Of a DNA stretch of 64,000 nt, positions 23,922 through 32,790 are shown piece by piece; position 1 is the first letter of the stretch, and each line of letters starts with the position of its first letter. The notes beneath the pieces were generated by a model. It did not search any database. It was not told the DNA's origin and saw only the letters and a list, made by a program, of their open reading frames with translations. Source of the stretch: Lachnospiraceae bacterium NSJ-143 (GTDB lineage: Bacteria; Bacillota; Clostridia; Lachnospirales; Anaerotignaceae); NCBI GenBank assembly GCA_022867625.1, contig JALIFM010000002.1, positions 434,001-498,000 of the forward strand. Reading direction: 5' to 3'. Made by a program: the position numbers and the translations under genes.

Positions 23922-26390
23922 TTGAAAAATAAATCACTGTTAATCCTATCAGTTGTTTTGATGTTGTTTTCATTCAGGGTATCTTCTGTTTTTGCCGCTC
24001 CTATAAACAATCACCGAATTGTGAGTGTCGCATATCCTATACAGGCAGGTCTAACTGATTTTGACGAATACGGGAACTATACAGGATATACATATGAATA
24101 CCTTCAGGAAATATCGCAGTATACCGGTTGGGATTACGATTTTGTACAAATGCCTTATGATGACATAAACGAGAGTCTCACAAAACTTCTTGAAAAGGTT
24201 GAAAACGGGGAAATAGACATAATCGGCGGAATACTATACTATGATTCGCTGAATGAAAAGTTTGATTATACAGCAAATGGATATGGAACAGTTGAAACGG
24301 TGCTTCAGGTTCTTGAAAACAGCCCTGTAGAATCTATAGTCAATTACCAGAGCCCTGAGGAAATTAAAGTAGCTGTAATAAAAGGGGCAAGCAGGTCAAT
24401 TAGTGAACTTGAGGAGTACTGTAAAAAGAATTTTATATCTCCGGTTTATGTTTACTGTGACGATATTGAAAATCAGGTTGAGGCTCTGAAAAATGGTGAG
24501 GCTGACGTTATGCTGAATTCAAGCCTTAACTATGTGGAAGGGTTAAGAAACGTTGGAAATTTTTCTCCAAAGACATTTTATTTTGTTACAGCAAAAGGCA
24601 AAAACCACGATATAATGGAACAGCTTGATTCTTCAATAGCGGAGATTGAACGCACTGATAAGTATTTTGGAGATTCTCTTCTTGCCAAATATTTTTCTTA
24701 CAGCGGAGAAAAAACACTGTTCAACCAGAGGGAACTGAAATATATTGCTACTGCAAAGCCTCTGAATGTTGGCGTGCTTACGGACAATCCGCCATACCAG
24801 TTTAAGGACAGCACTGGAGAGTTAAAAGGCATATCAATTAATATGCTGGATTATATTTCAAAAAAGACAGGGCTTAAGTTTAAGTATATTGAGGCCGAAA
24901 GCCAGGAAGAATTATATGCAATGGAACAAAACGGTGATATTGATATGATTGCTGCCCTCACATATGATTATGGACTGGCACAAAACCGTGGTATTTCAAT
25001 GACAAGGCCTTTTCTTTCATCGCAGTATACTATGATGAGAAGAAATCCATCTCTGGAGGATATCGCCGGAAAGAGGCTTGCACTTTTGGACGGAGGAATA
25101 TATAAAGGAGATTATGCAGGAGAAGTTATTAATTTTGATACGGTGAATGAGTGTATAAGGGCTGTTAATGACGGAAGAGCTGATTATACATATGTAGATG
25201 GATATGTAGCACAATATTTTTTAAATAAGCCTGAATTCAGCAATTTAAACCTTATTCCACAGACATATGGTGAAAGGCGGGTCTGTTTTGGTGTTTATAA
25301 ACCTGGAAGCCGCGAGCTGCTGAGTATTTTAAACAAAGCGATAACAGGTATGTCTATGGAGGAAAAGCAGTCTATTATTTATAACAATACAGTTTACAAT
25401 CCTGAGCTTTCTTTTATGTATTATGTAAAGAAAAATCCTCTGGAAACTGTTGCGGCTGTTGTTGGCATTTTGGCTTTTATAATTGTTTTTCTTCTGTATA
25501 ATCTTCATCACAGGGCAAAAATTAACAAAGAAATGGCGCTTAACATTAAAAAGCATCTGCAAGTTTATGAGCTTTTAAATGATTACTTTTTTGAGTATGA
25601 ATACAGTAAAAAAACACTTATGATATCTTTTCCTGCCATGGAAGGAAAGTCGGGCGGCATTAAACGATATGACTTCAGCAAGCTGTCTGCCAGCGATTTT
25701 TTAAATCAAAGGAAGGAATTGTTTTTAAAAATCATTTTATCTGGTGAATCAGGAGTCAGGGAGGAGCTTTTTGAGTATCCGGAAAGGGAAAAGCACTGGA
25801 TAAGGTTTGCGTTTCAAAGGATTTATGACGATGAGGGCAAAACCGCGTATATAATTGGAAAAATAAATAACATCGATAACGAAAAACTTGAACTGATAAG
25901 GCTTAAGGAACAGGCTCAAAAAGACAGCCTTACAAAGATATATAATGCCGCAGCCAGCCGCAGTCTCATAAGCGAAAGCCTTGATTGTATGGAATACGGT
26001 GAAAAAGGCGCGATTTTACTGATAGATATTGACAATTTCAAACAAATTAACGATACTTATGGACACTTGGCCGGTGATGAAACACTTGGCAAGGTGGTTG
26101 ATATACTTTTAAGCGGGTTTAGAAAAGATGACATAATAGGCCGTCCTGGTGGAGATGAGTTTGTTGTATACATGAAAAAAATTGGAGATTTGGATATCCT
26201 CAGAAAAAAGTGCCTGAGCATTTGCGAAAATGTCCGTACGATATATATTAACGGCGAAAGACAGGTAACAGTAAGTATTGGCGTTTCTGTATCTGAACCA
26301 GGGTGCAGCTATGAGGATTTATATAAAAAAGCAGATATGGCTCTTTATAAAGCCAAAGATAATGGAAGGAACAGGTTTGAAATTGCCTGA
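23922..26390 (+). CDS. Diguanylate cyclase with two periplasmic-binding (SBP_bac_3) sensor domains
   Basis: An 822-residue signalling protein, started at TTG with AAGGGTGA nine bases upstream. A signal peptide (residues 1-26, ending VFAA) is followed by two tandem SBP_bac_3-type amino-acid-binding domains: about 30-250 (YPIQAGLTDFDEYGNYTGYTY) and 270-500 (LNVGVLTDNPPYQFKDSTGEL). One membrane helix lies near 508-528, then a PAS-like region and a C-terminal GGDEF domain near 660-820 with intact GGDEF (743 region). An inhibitory I-site RKDD sits five residues upstream, so product feedback is expected. It should make c-di-GMP in response to extracellular ligands. No transporter genes accompany it. 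Confidence 0.92.
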   Translation: MKNKSLLILSVVLMLFSFRVSSVFAAPINNHRIVSVAYPIQAGLTDFDEYGNYTGYTYEYLQEISQYTGWDYDFVQMPYDDINESLTKLLEKVENGEIDIIGGILYYDSLNEKFDYTANGYGTVETVLQVLENSPVESIVNYQSPEEIKVAVIKGASRSISELEEYCKKNFISPVYVYCDDIENQVEALKNGEADVMLNSSLNYVEGLRNVGNFSPKTFYFVTAKGKNHDIMEQLDSSIAEIERTDKYFGDSLLAKYFSYSGEKTLFNQRELKYIATAKPLNVGVLTDNPPYQFKDSTGELKGISINMLDYISKKTGLKFKYIEAESQEELYAMEQNGDIDMIAALTYDYGLAQNRGISMTRPFLSSQYTMMRRNPSLEDIAGKRLALLDGGIYKGDYAGEVINFDTVNECIRAVNDGRADYTYVDGYVAQYFLNKPEFSNLNLIPQTYGERRVCFGVYKPGSRELLSILNKAITGMSMEEKQSIIYNNTVYNPELSFMYYVKKNPLETVAAVVGILAFIIVFLLYNLHHRAKINKEMALNIKKHLQVYELLNDYFFEYEYSKKTLMISFPAMEGKSGGIKRYDFSKLSASDFLNQRKELFLKIILSGESGVREELFEYPEREKHWIRFAFQRIYDDEGKTAYIIGKINNIDNEKLELIRLKEQAQKDSLTKIYNAAASRSLISESLDCMEYGEKGAILLIDIDNFKQINDTYGHLAGDETLGKVVDILLSGFRKDDIIGRPGGDEFVVYMKKIGDLDILRKKCLSICENVRTIYINGERQVTVSIGVSVSEPGCSYEDLYKKADMALYKAKDNGRNRFEIA

Positions 26391-26440
26391 GCTTGTTATT
26401 TTGTCTATTATAGCCAATATATTTGGATATTTAACAGTTA

Positions 26441-26542
26441 ATGAGTTTCAGTAACTTATTACACAAGGTTGGCGGAGTTGTAAGTGTGTTAAGTAATAAT
26501 AATCCGCAAAAGGCAAAAAGGCTTAAAAAAGGCATGTATTAG
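26441..26542 (+). CDS. Possible 33-residue basic peptide
   Basis: ATG to TAG gives MSFSNLLHKVGGVVSVLSNN followed by a Lys/Arg-rich end (PQKAKRLKKG). It has an amphipathic look and positive C-terminus, but there is no convincing ribosome binding site and no homologue I recognise. Lies in the 257-base gap between the GGDEF gene and the shared terminator. Could be chance. Confidence 0.2.
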   Translation: MSFSNLLHKVGGVVSVLSNNNPQKAKRLKKGMY

Positions 26543-26607
26543 GGTTGTTTCTGCATGCAGATATTCTCGGAGTTATTTTGAGATAATAAAAGAGAGCTAT
26601 TAATATT

Positions 26608-26640
26608 AAAAATACCGGCAAAATACTTGCCGGTATTTTT
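26608..26640. terminator. Bidirectional terminator
   Basis: Eleven-bp core stem (26611-26621 with 26627-26637) flanked by A and T runs on both sides, between the rightward GGDEF gene and leftward aldolase gene. Confidence 0.9.
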
Positions 26641-26647
26641 TTGACAT

Positions 26648-27430
26648 TTACTGTTTAATCCTGCTTTTTATACTGGATATTGAGCTTATGTAATTATTTA
26701 TATACATTATTATATCTATGCCAAAAAGAACAGCATCAAAACCGTCATTAAGCGAACTTACAGCGGCGTCAGTTGTTCCGGCAAAGTTTATAGCCATTTT
26801 GCCATTTTTTTTGCAGGCAGTAAGTATACGTGAAACAGCATTTTTTAAATCAGGATTGTCAAACTGTCCCGGAATACCCATATCTATAGATAAATCATAT
26901 GGCCCGATTAATATACCGTCAACGCCATTAAGTGCTGTAATTTCCTCAATGTGCTCAAGACAGCCCACAGTTTCACACTGAGGTATAAGCATTGTGCTTG
27001 TGTTGCTGAATCCCATATATTCGGCTAAGCCATGGCTGCTGTGCTCGGCAAACCCCCAGCCGCCGTCTCTTGTCATACAGTAGCCTCTTTCACCTACAGG
27101 CATAAATTTAGCGTGCTTTATAATTTCTTTGACCTGGTCGACATTTGTGATAGAAGGAACAACAATTCCGGCTGCTCCGGCATCAAGCATATGCAGTATA
27201 TGCTCTTTGTTTGAGCTGCTTACTCTTACAAGTGCCGATATGCCGGCGGCTGTTGCCGCAGTAAGGTAGCCGGATATTTCGTTTGTGCTTATTGGTGAGT
27301 GTTCCATATCAAGCATAACAAAATCAGCCCCAGTATAGCCGAGAGCTTCTACAGCTGTCATACTTTTCATATGGGTGAGTGTCCCGACAATTTTCTGACC
27401 GCTTTTGTATTTTTCCATAAGGTTTTTCAT
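26648..27430 (-). CDS. HpcH/HpaI aldolase family protein
   Basis: A 260-residue TIM-barrel lyase. Signatures: ADFVMLDMEHSP (barrel strand with catalytic-region Glu and His), AAGIVVPSI, a metal-binding Glu in IPQCETVG and GPYDLSIDMG with the metal Asp. Relatives cleave 2-keto-3-deoxy acids (2-dehydro-3-deoxyglucarate, 4-hydroxy-2-oxo-heptanedioate) to pyruvate or related ketoacids plus an aldehyde. No sugar-acid pathway genes are nearby, so the substrate is unknown. GGGAG lies nine bases before ATG. Transcribed alone, leftward. Confidence 0.88.
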   Translation of the reverse strand: MKNLMEKYKSGQKIVGTLTHMKSMTAVEALGYTGADFVMLDMEHSPISTNEISGYLTAATAAGISALVRVSSSNKEHILHMLDAGAAGIVVPSITNVDQVKEIIKHAKFMPVGERGYCMTRDGGWGFAEHSSHGLAEYMGFSNTSTMLIPQCETVGCLEHIEEITALNGVDGILIGPYDLSIDMGIPGQFDNPDLKNAVSRILTACKKNGKMAINFAGTTDAAVSSLNDGFDAVLFGIDIIMYINNYISSISSIKSRIKQ

Positions 27431-27472
27431 AGCGCCAACTCCCTTGTACCAAATATTTTTATTTATTATATT

Positions 27473-27501
27473 AGATTATCACATAAACCTATTTGTGTAA
27501 A
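27473..27501 (-). promoter_or_regulatory. Promoter of the aldolase gene
   Basis: Leftward -35 TTTACA (complement of 27496-27501), 17 bases, -10 TAATCT (complement of 27473-27478). Confidence 0.6.
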
Positions 27502-27546
27502 ACAATATTAACTTTTTAAATTATTAAAGTGGTGAAACAAAGGTGC

Positions 27547-27574
27547 AATTGACATAATATTATTTATGTTAATT
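27547..27574. promoter_or_regulatory. Near-perfect 28-base palindrome in a divergent intergenic region
   Basis: AATTGACATAA (27547-27557) and TTATGTTAATT (27564-27574) pair with one mismatch around TATTAT. It lies upstream of both the leftward aldolase promoter and the rightward NSS gene, in a 327-base AT-rich region with no other recognised element. Its size and symmetry suit an operator for a dimeric repressor; the regulator is unknown. Confidence 0.45.
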
Positions 27575-27757
27575 ATGCTGTTTTTTGTTTAATTACTGCA
27601 TTGTATTTTATAAATTATAACTGTATTGAGTTGTGCTTTTTACCTTTTCATTATATAATATAAAAATATGACTATAAACAGCAGTCTTTGTCGATTTAAA
27701 AGATTGCGTATTTTAATGTTTACAATATATTATTACAGAAAGCGCAGGTATTAAAAA

Positions 27758-29068
27758 ATGCATCATAAAAATGGAAGCTTCACTAATTCTTTTGGATTCA
27801 TTCTTGCATGTGTTGGTTCTGCGGTTGGGCTTGGAAATATCTGGATGTTTCCATATAGGCTGGGGCAGTACGGAGGAAGCGCGTTTTTAGTGCCGTATTT
27901 GCTTTTTATAGTTCTGTTTGGAATAACAGGCTTGTCGGCAGAGTTTGCAATAGGAAGACGGGCAAAAACCGGGACACTTGGCTCTTATGACTTGTGCTGG
28001 AAGGGTAAATCTGCTGTAGGGCAGAAAATAGGGTGGATACCGCTTCTTGGCTCGCTTGGAATAGCTATTGGCTATTCAATTATTATAGGCTGGGTATTGC
28101 GCTCTCTGTTTGGTTCAGTTACAGGGACAATACTGACTGAAGATTCAGCGGCGTATTTTTCACAGGCTACAGGAAATTTCGGGAGTTTTCCATGGCATTT
28201 TGCTGTTGTCGCTATAACAACATTACTGCTTATTACAGGTTCGGCTGTGCAAATTGAAAAAGCTAACAAAATTATGATGCCGGTGTTTTTTATATTGTTT
28301 GCGGTATTGGCTGTAAGAGTACTGTTTCTTGACGGAGCGTCAGAGGGATATAAATTCCTTTTTGTGCCAAGGTGGGAACAGCTTAAAGATGTCAATACAT
28401 GGATAATGGCTATGGGGCAGGCGTTTTTTTCACTTTCTATTACAGGCAGCGGCATGATTGTATATGGTTCATACCTTAATAAGGGGGAGGACATACTGGC
28501 GGCTTCCATGAGGACAGCGTTGTTTGATACTATAGCGGCAATGTTGGCGGCTTTAGCAATAATGCCTGCGGTTTTTGCTTTTGGAATAGAGCCGGACAGA
28601 GGACCTTCGCTTATGTTTATAACAATACCTAACATATTTAAGCAGATGCCTGCTGGACGTGTTTTTTCGGCTATATTTTTCCTTTCTGTTTGTTTTGCCG
28701 GTATAACTTCACTTATGAATATGTTTGAGGCGGTTATTGAAAGCCTTCAGCACAAGTTTAATTTTGGCAGGAAATTTGCTGTGCTGCTTTGCAGTGTAAT
28801 TTGTTTTGGTGTTGGTATTTTCCTTGAGGCTGAAAGCTCTGTTGGAAACTGGATGGATTTTATAACTATAATTGTTGTTCCATTTGGGGCTGTGTTTGGA
28901 GCTTTTTCTATATACTATATATTTGGGTACAAAAATATAAAAGAAGAATTAGACGAAGGCCGCTCAAAAGGCATACCATCATGGTTTGGGCCTCTTGCCA
29001 AATATGTTTATGTACCACTGACAGTTATAGTATTTATACTTGGAATAATTTTTAAGGGAATTGGCTGA
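27758..29068 (+). CDS. NSS-family sodium-dependent transporter, copy 2
   Basis: A 436-residue LeuT-fold membrane protein with about 11 hydrophobic segments, shorter than copy 1 by about one helix. The first helix reads CVGSAVGLGNIWMFPYRLGQ: the gating Arg of the NIWRFPY motif is replaced by Met, with an Arg three positions later. Other family marks are GWVLRSLFGS, GQAFFSLSITGSG and CFAGITSLMNMFEA. Na+-coupled amino-acid uptake is the family role; the changed first helix suggests a different subfamily and perhaps substrate. The gene is monocistronic and converges on a MATE gene with a shared terminator. Confidence 0.92.
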   Translation: MHHKNGSFTNSFGFILACVGSAVGLGNIWMFPYRLGQYGGSAFLVPYLLFIVLFGITGLSAEFAIGRRAKTGTLGSYDLCWKGKSAVGQKIGWIPLLGSLGIAIGYSIIIGWVLRSLFGSVTGTILTEDSAAYFSQATGNFGSFPWHFAVVAITTLLLITGSAVQIEKANKIMMPVFFILFAVLAVRVLFLDGASEGYKFLFVPRWEQLKDVNTWIMAMGQAFFSLSITGSGMIVYGSYLNKGEDILAASMRTALFDTIAAMLAALAIMPAVFAFGIEPDRGPSLMFITIPNIFKQMPAGRVFSAIFFLSVCFAGITSLMNMFEAVIESLQHKFNFGRKFAVLLCSVICFGVGIFLEAESSVGNWMDFITIIVVPFGAVFGAFSIYYIFGYKNIKEELDEGRSKGIPSWFGPLAKYVYVPLTVIVFILGIIFKGIG

Positions 29069-29069
29069 T

Positions 29070-29108
29070 AAAAAACTGCCGCTGGATTATACCGGCGGCA
29101 GTTTTTTT
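29070..29108. terminator. Bidirectional terminator overlapping the MATE stop codon
   Basis: Thirteen-bp stem (29070-29082 with 29095-29107) with T runs on both strands. The leftward MATE stop codon (29087-29089) lies in the loop, so one hairpin ends both convergent transcripts. Confidence 0.92.
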
Positions 29109-30460
29109 ATCATTTGAGTGCAATATTTATTATCACGCCTGATTAGCAAAACAACAAAAATTAACGTATATACAGCCATTATGGCTGATACGGAAGGAGC
29201 AGCCATGCCTATTACCCCAAGATTATCAGGTACTCTGCTGCACAGGAGGTAAATTAATGGAATCCTAAGCGCCGCTGCGCCAAAACAAGAGCTAATCATT
29301 GTAAATATTGTCATGGAGCGGCCATTTAAATATCCATTAAGACAGAAAACAAATAACACAGCTATGTAATCAAAACTGCATGTTCTAAAAAAAGGGATAC
29401 CAGTACGAATTATACCATCTTCATTTGAAAATATACCAATCATAGATTCTGATGAAATTTGAGCCCAGAAAAAGAAAATCAGCGAAAACGGAAGCGCAAA
29501 CAGGATTCCGGTAAAAAGCGCACGGCTCATGCGTTTATATTTGCCGGCGCCATAGTTTTGGGCTACAATAGCGGCAAGGGCGTTTGCTACAGAGGTAGCC
29601 GGAAGCATAGCGAATACATCATATTTGCTGGCTATGCCCACCGCTGCTGCCGCATTGACTCCAAGATTGTTTGTGACTGAAGTCAAATACAGGAAAGAAA
29701 ACCTTACCATACATTCCTGAAGCGTTATTGGAATACCAACAAAAGCAAGCTCCTTAAGCTTTTGCCTGTGTATTGAAAAGCTTTTTAACCTGAACCTGAA
29801 TACAAAGTCTTTTTTATTTAAATAAGCCATAGCAAGAAACATGCTTATGCCCTGAGACAATATAGTAGCAAGCGCTGTTCCGCTTACACCCAGATTTAAG
29901 TATTTAACTAAAATAATATCTCCAAAAAAGTTAAGTACGCCTGAAACAGCCACAAATATCAAAGGGCTTTTAGAATCACCATATCCTCTAAGGACCGCGC
30001 TTATGGCATTGTAGCCGCAGATAAATATGACACCGCAGGAGCAGACACGAACATATTCTTTGGCTAAACCGAAGGAACTTTCAGGTGTCTTAAGCGCAGT
30101 TAAAATAGGCGCTGCAAAAACAAATAGCAGTACTGAAAGAACCGCACCTGCGATTATAAATGCTGTAAGGTTTGTGGATATGGTTTCTTTTATATCATCA
30201 GTTTTTTCCATGCCAACATATTTTCCTATTAGTACAGTACCGCCAAGAGTCAGGCCTGAAATAATGCTCGTTATTATCTGAGTAACCTGTGTTCCAGTTG
30301 AAACGGCCGCAACGCTTTCTGAACTGCAGTACCAGCCTATTACCATTAAATCAGCCGCACCGTAAAGAGCCTGTATTAGATTGGCCAAAAGAAATGGTAC
30401 GGTAAATGTGATGACAGTTTTTAAAATATTTTCAGTTGTGAGATTATTGCCAGCAGTCAT
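29087..30460 (-). CDS. MATE-family efflux transporter
   Basis: A 457-residue membrane protein with 12 predicted helices in two pseudo-symmetric halves, starting ILKTVITFTVPFLLANLIQ, the usual MATE N-helix, followed by LYGAADLMVIGWY. MATE proteins export cationic drugs or toxic metabolites using Na+ or H+. AAAGGGGC precedes ATG. A MerR-type regulator gene with a drug-binding-like C-terminal domain lies 56 bases upstream in the same direction, suggesting inducible expression from one transcript. Closest to the DinF/NorM-like group often labelled MepA; the substrate is unassigned. Confidence 0.92.
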   Translation of the reverse strand: MTAGNNLTTENILKTVITFTVPFLLANLIQALYGAADLMVIGWYCSSESVAAVSTGTQVTQIITSIISGLTLGGTVLIGKYVGMEKTDDIKETISTNLTAFIIAGAVLSVLLFVFAAPILTALKTPESSFGLAKEYVRVCSCGVIFICGYNAISAVLRGYGDSKSPLIFVAVSGVLNFFGDIILVKYLNLGVSGTALATILSQGISMFLAMAYLNKKDFVFRFRLKSFSIHRQKLKELAFVGIPITLQECMVRFSFLYLTSVTNNLGVNAAAAVGIASKYDVFAMLPATSVANALAAIVAQNYGAGKYKRMSRALFTGILFALPFSLIFFFWAQISSESMIGIFSNEDGIIRTGIPFFRTCSFDYIAVLFVFCLNGYLNGRSMTIFTMISSCFGAAALRIPLIYLLCSRVPDNLGVIGMAAPSVSAIMAVYTLIFVVLLIRRDNKYCTQMIKKLPPV

Positions 30461-30516
30461 TCCAAAGCCCCTTTATCTGTGTTTTTTACAGATTAAAGCC
30501 TCTATCAGATGGAGAG

Positions 30517-31335
30517 TCAATACTTTTTATAAGGCATTTGTATTTCAGTTACAAACTGGGATTCATTGTTTGTTATGCCTGAATCTATTATTGTAACTTC
30601 GAGAGCATCGCCGCATATATACGCGTTAATCATTTTTAAGTATTCCAGCAATTTTTTGTAGTATTTAGGTGAGTCTGTATGTGTACCGCAAAATCTTATT
30701 TGGGCATACTGGCATTCAGGCAGAGCTACAATGTTATGGCAAGATTTATCTTCATCTTCTGCAAACAGAAATACTGAAGAAAACGTGCCGTAGTTTTCAC
30801 TTAGAATACTGTCCTTTTCCACAGATACTCCTATTTTGCCAAGAAATACAGAGGAGTCCAGATTATGAATCCTCTCCAGTTTTCTTATAGGGTATTCCAA
30901 ATCGTCGCCTAACTGTATGCTTTTCTTTAATATAGCAATATGCCTTTCAGGATATTTTTTAGTCTCTATCTTTTCCAATGGGCTTGAAACAGCACTTCGC
31001 AGCTGAAAAATACGGTTATTAATCTTTCTTTCTATCAAATCAAGCTCATGCTTCTTTTCCTGAACCTTTTTGAGCTGTTCCTCAAACATATCCAGCATTA
31101 CATTAACATCTTTGTGTTCAAAAAAAGTTATTATTTTTTCAATCGGCATATCAAGTGCTCTCAGGTATTTTATTGTATTAAGCTTTTCAAACTGCTTTGT
31201 ACCGTAATATCTGTAATTGGAGCTTTTGTCGACATACTCAGGCTTCAGCAGCCCAATGGAATCATAGTACCTTAATGTCCTTATGTTTATATTAAACAGT
31301 TTTGCCATTTCGCCAATTGAAAAAAGATTGCCCAT
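30517..31335 (-). CDS. MerR-family transcriptional regulator (BmrR-like)
   Basis: A 272-residue regulator. Residues 2-70 form the MerR winged helix (LFSIGEMAKLFNINIRTLRY then YRYYGTKQFEKL), 75-120 a coiled coil, and 125-270 a GyrI-like effector-binding domain as in BmrR. ATG 31335 is favoured over GTG 31344 since AAAGGGTG lies just upstream of the ATG. It precedes a MATE exporter gene by 56 bases, and MerR proteins of this type usually activate an adjacent multidrug exporter upon drug binding. An extended -10 TGATATAAT is seen about 25 bases upstream of the start. Confidence 0.9.
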   Translation of the reverse strand: MGNLFSIGEMAKLFNINIRTLRYYDSIGLLKPEYVDKSSNYRYYGTKQFEKLNTIKYLRALDMPIEKIITFFEHKDVNVMLDMFEEQLKKVQEKKHELDLIERKINNRIFQLRSAVSSPLEKIETKKYPERHIAILKKSIQLGDDLEYPIRKLERIHNLDSSVFLGKIGVSVEKDSILSENYGTFSSVFLFAEDEDKSCHNIVALPECQYAQIRFCGTHTDSPKYYKKLLEYLKMINAYICGDALEVTIIDSGITNNESQFVTEIQMPYKKY

Positions 31336-31447
31336 ATATATCACCCTTTAAATATTTTGAGTAAATTATATCAAAAATATAAGAAAAAGAAAGCTGGGAA
31401 ATGAAATGATTACCTGAAATTGTAATAAATATTAAACTTTTATCTGG

Positions 31448-31476
31448 TTGAGTAAATAGGAAAATAAGTATATAAT
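31448..31476 (+). promoter_or_regulatory. Promoter of the VanZ-like gene
   Basis: -35 TTGAGT 31448-31453, 17 bases, -10 TATAAT 31471-31476, divergent from the MerR gene. Confidence 0.7.
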
Positions 31477-31532
31477 TAGACTTGCCGAAAAAATGGCTGA
31501 TTATAAAACTATATGTACAGAGGGAGAATTAA

Positions 31533-32036
31533 ATGGCGGAAACACATTCAAAAAATATATTAAGGGTATTGTTATGGACAGGCGCTGTTTTGACAGCGGT
31601 ATTGATTTTTTGTTTTTCTTCTCAGGCTTCGGCTGAGAGCACTAATATAAGCGACTCTGTAACAGCAGTAATTGCCAAAGTGTTTATAAACGGTTTTGAA
31701 AACATGACTGGAAGCGAGAAAATTGAAGTTATTAAGTCAATGAATGGCTATGTCAGAAAAGCCGCCCATTTTTCTATATATACACTGCTTTCCGTATTTG
31801 TAATATCCGCTCTTTTAACATATAAGTCACTAAGAATAAGGGCTGCTGTTCAGTTTTCTGTTTTAATTTGCGCCGGATATGCCTCTACAGATGAACTGCA
31901 CCAGTATTTTGTTCCGGGCCGCTCATGCGAATTAAGGGATGTTTTAATTGACACTTCAGGTGCGGTTCTGGGTATTTTTATGGTGCTTTTTGTAAGGTTT
32001 ACGTATAAAAAGGTTAAGAGTAAAGGTTGTTTATAA
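31533..32036 (+). CDS. VanZ-like membrane protein
   Basis: A 167-residue protein with four predicted membrane helices and the VanZ-like signature: an N-terminal helix ending CFSSQ, then RKAAHFSIYTLLS, and TDELHQYFVPGRS with DVLIDTSGA. The conserved His/Glu residues line the presumed active or binding face. The VanZ prototype gives low-level teicoplanin resistance, but most family members are of unknown role, and no glycopeptide resistance genes are near. AGAGGGAG precedes ATG. Followed closely by the DUF1275 gene, 20 bases away. Confidence 0.88.
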   Translation: MAETHSKNILRVLLWTGAVLTAVLIFCFSSQASAESTNISDSVTAVIAKVFINGFENMTGSEKIEVIKSMNGYVRKAAHFSIYTLLSVFVISALLTYKSLRIRAAVQFSVLICAGYASTDELHQYFVPGRSCELRDVLIDTSGAVLGIFMVLFVRFTYKKVKSKGCL

Positions 32037-32056
32037 AATATAAAAGGTTTGGTAAT

Positions 32057-32722
32057 ATGAAAATAAATGGACAGATGTCTGAATCAATACCCTTGGGGTT
32101 TATACTTGTGTTTTCAGGCGGTTTTATGGATGCGTATACATATATGTGCCGCGGAGGGGTATTTGCTAATGCTCAGACAGGAAATATACTCTTATTTGGG
32201 GTTAATATATCAAAGGGAAATATTTCTGACTCTTTAAGATATCTTTTTCCTGTTCTGATGTTTACGGCAGGAATATTTATATCCGAATGTGTAAAAAACA
32301 GGCATAAATTTAACAGAAATATTCATTGGAGACAAATTACAACACTTTTAGAAGCTTTTATTTTGTTTGCTGTTATGTTTATTCCGCAAAATTTGAATAT
32401 TATTGCAAACAGTCTGGTCTCATTTGCCTGTGGTATACAGGTAGAAAGCTTCAGAAAAATAAACGGTACTGGTTTTGCCACAACAATGTGTATTGGTAAT
32501 CTGCGTACAGCCACTGAAGCGGTCAGCAATTATTTTTTTACGGGTGATAAGCAGATGAAGGCTAAAAGTCTGCTCATATATTCTGTTATTGCAGTATTTA
32601 TTGTGGGAGCTGTTTGCGGAAACTTTGCTGTAGAAATGTATAAAGAAAGGGCTATATTTATCAGCTCTATGCTTATGGCTGTCTGCTTTTTGCTTATGTT
32701 TTTAAAAGGAGATACACAATAG
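32057..32722 (+). CDS. DUF1275 (YoaK family) membrane protein
   Basis: A 221-residue protein with about six membrane helices. The family signature is present: GFMDAYTYMCRGGVFANAQT then GNILLFG, and FACGIQVESFRKINGTGFAT. DUF1275/YoaK proteins are small integral membrane proteins, possibly transporters, of unknown substrate. ATG 32057 is chosen with AAAGG nine bases upstream; an earlier TTG inside the end of the VanZ gene is unsupported. Likely one transcript with the VanZ-like gene, ended by a shared hairpin. Confidence 0.88.
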   Translation: MKINGQMSESIPLGFILVFSGGFMDAYTYMCRGGVFANAQTGNILLFGVNISKGNISDSLRYLFPVLMFTAGIFISECVKNRHKFNRNIHWRQITTLLEAFILFAVMFIPQNLNIIANSLVSFACGIQVESFRKINGTGFATTMCIGNLRTATEAVSNYFFTGDKQMKAKSLLIYSVIAVFIVGAVCGNFAVEMYKERAIFISSMLMAVCFLLMFLKGDTQ

Positions 32723-32752
32723 TTTAAAAGTATATGTAAAAAATCTGAACAT

Positions 32753-32788
32753 AAAAAACGGGAGCCGGTTTGTAAGCTCCCGTTTTTT
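32753..32788. terminator. Bidirectional terminator
   Basis: Perfect 13-bp stem (32753-32765 with 32776-32788), A-rich on one side and T-rich on the other, between the rightward DUF1275 gene and leftward ZIP gene, two bases from the latter's stop. Confidence 0.94.
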
Positions 32789-32790
32789 TA

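Noticed and set aside
28072-28635. 187-codon leftward frame opposite the second NSS gene
   Set aside because: Antisense shadow of the membrane protein; no start signal.
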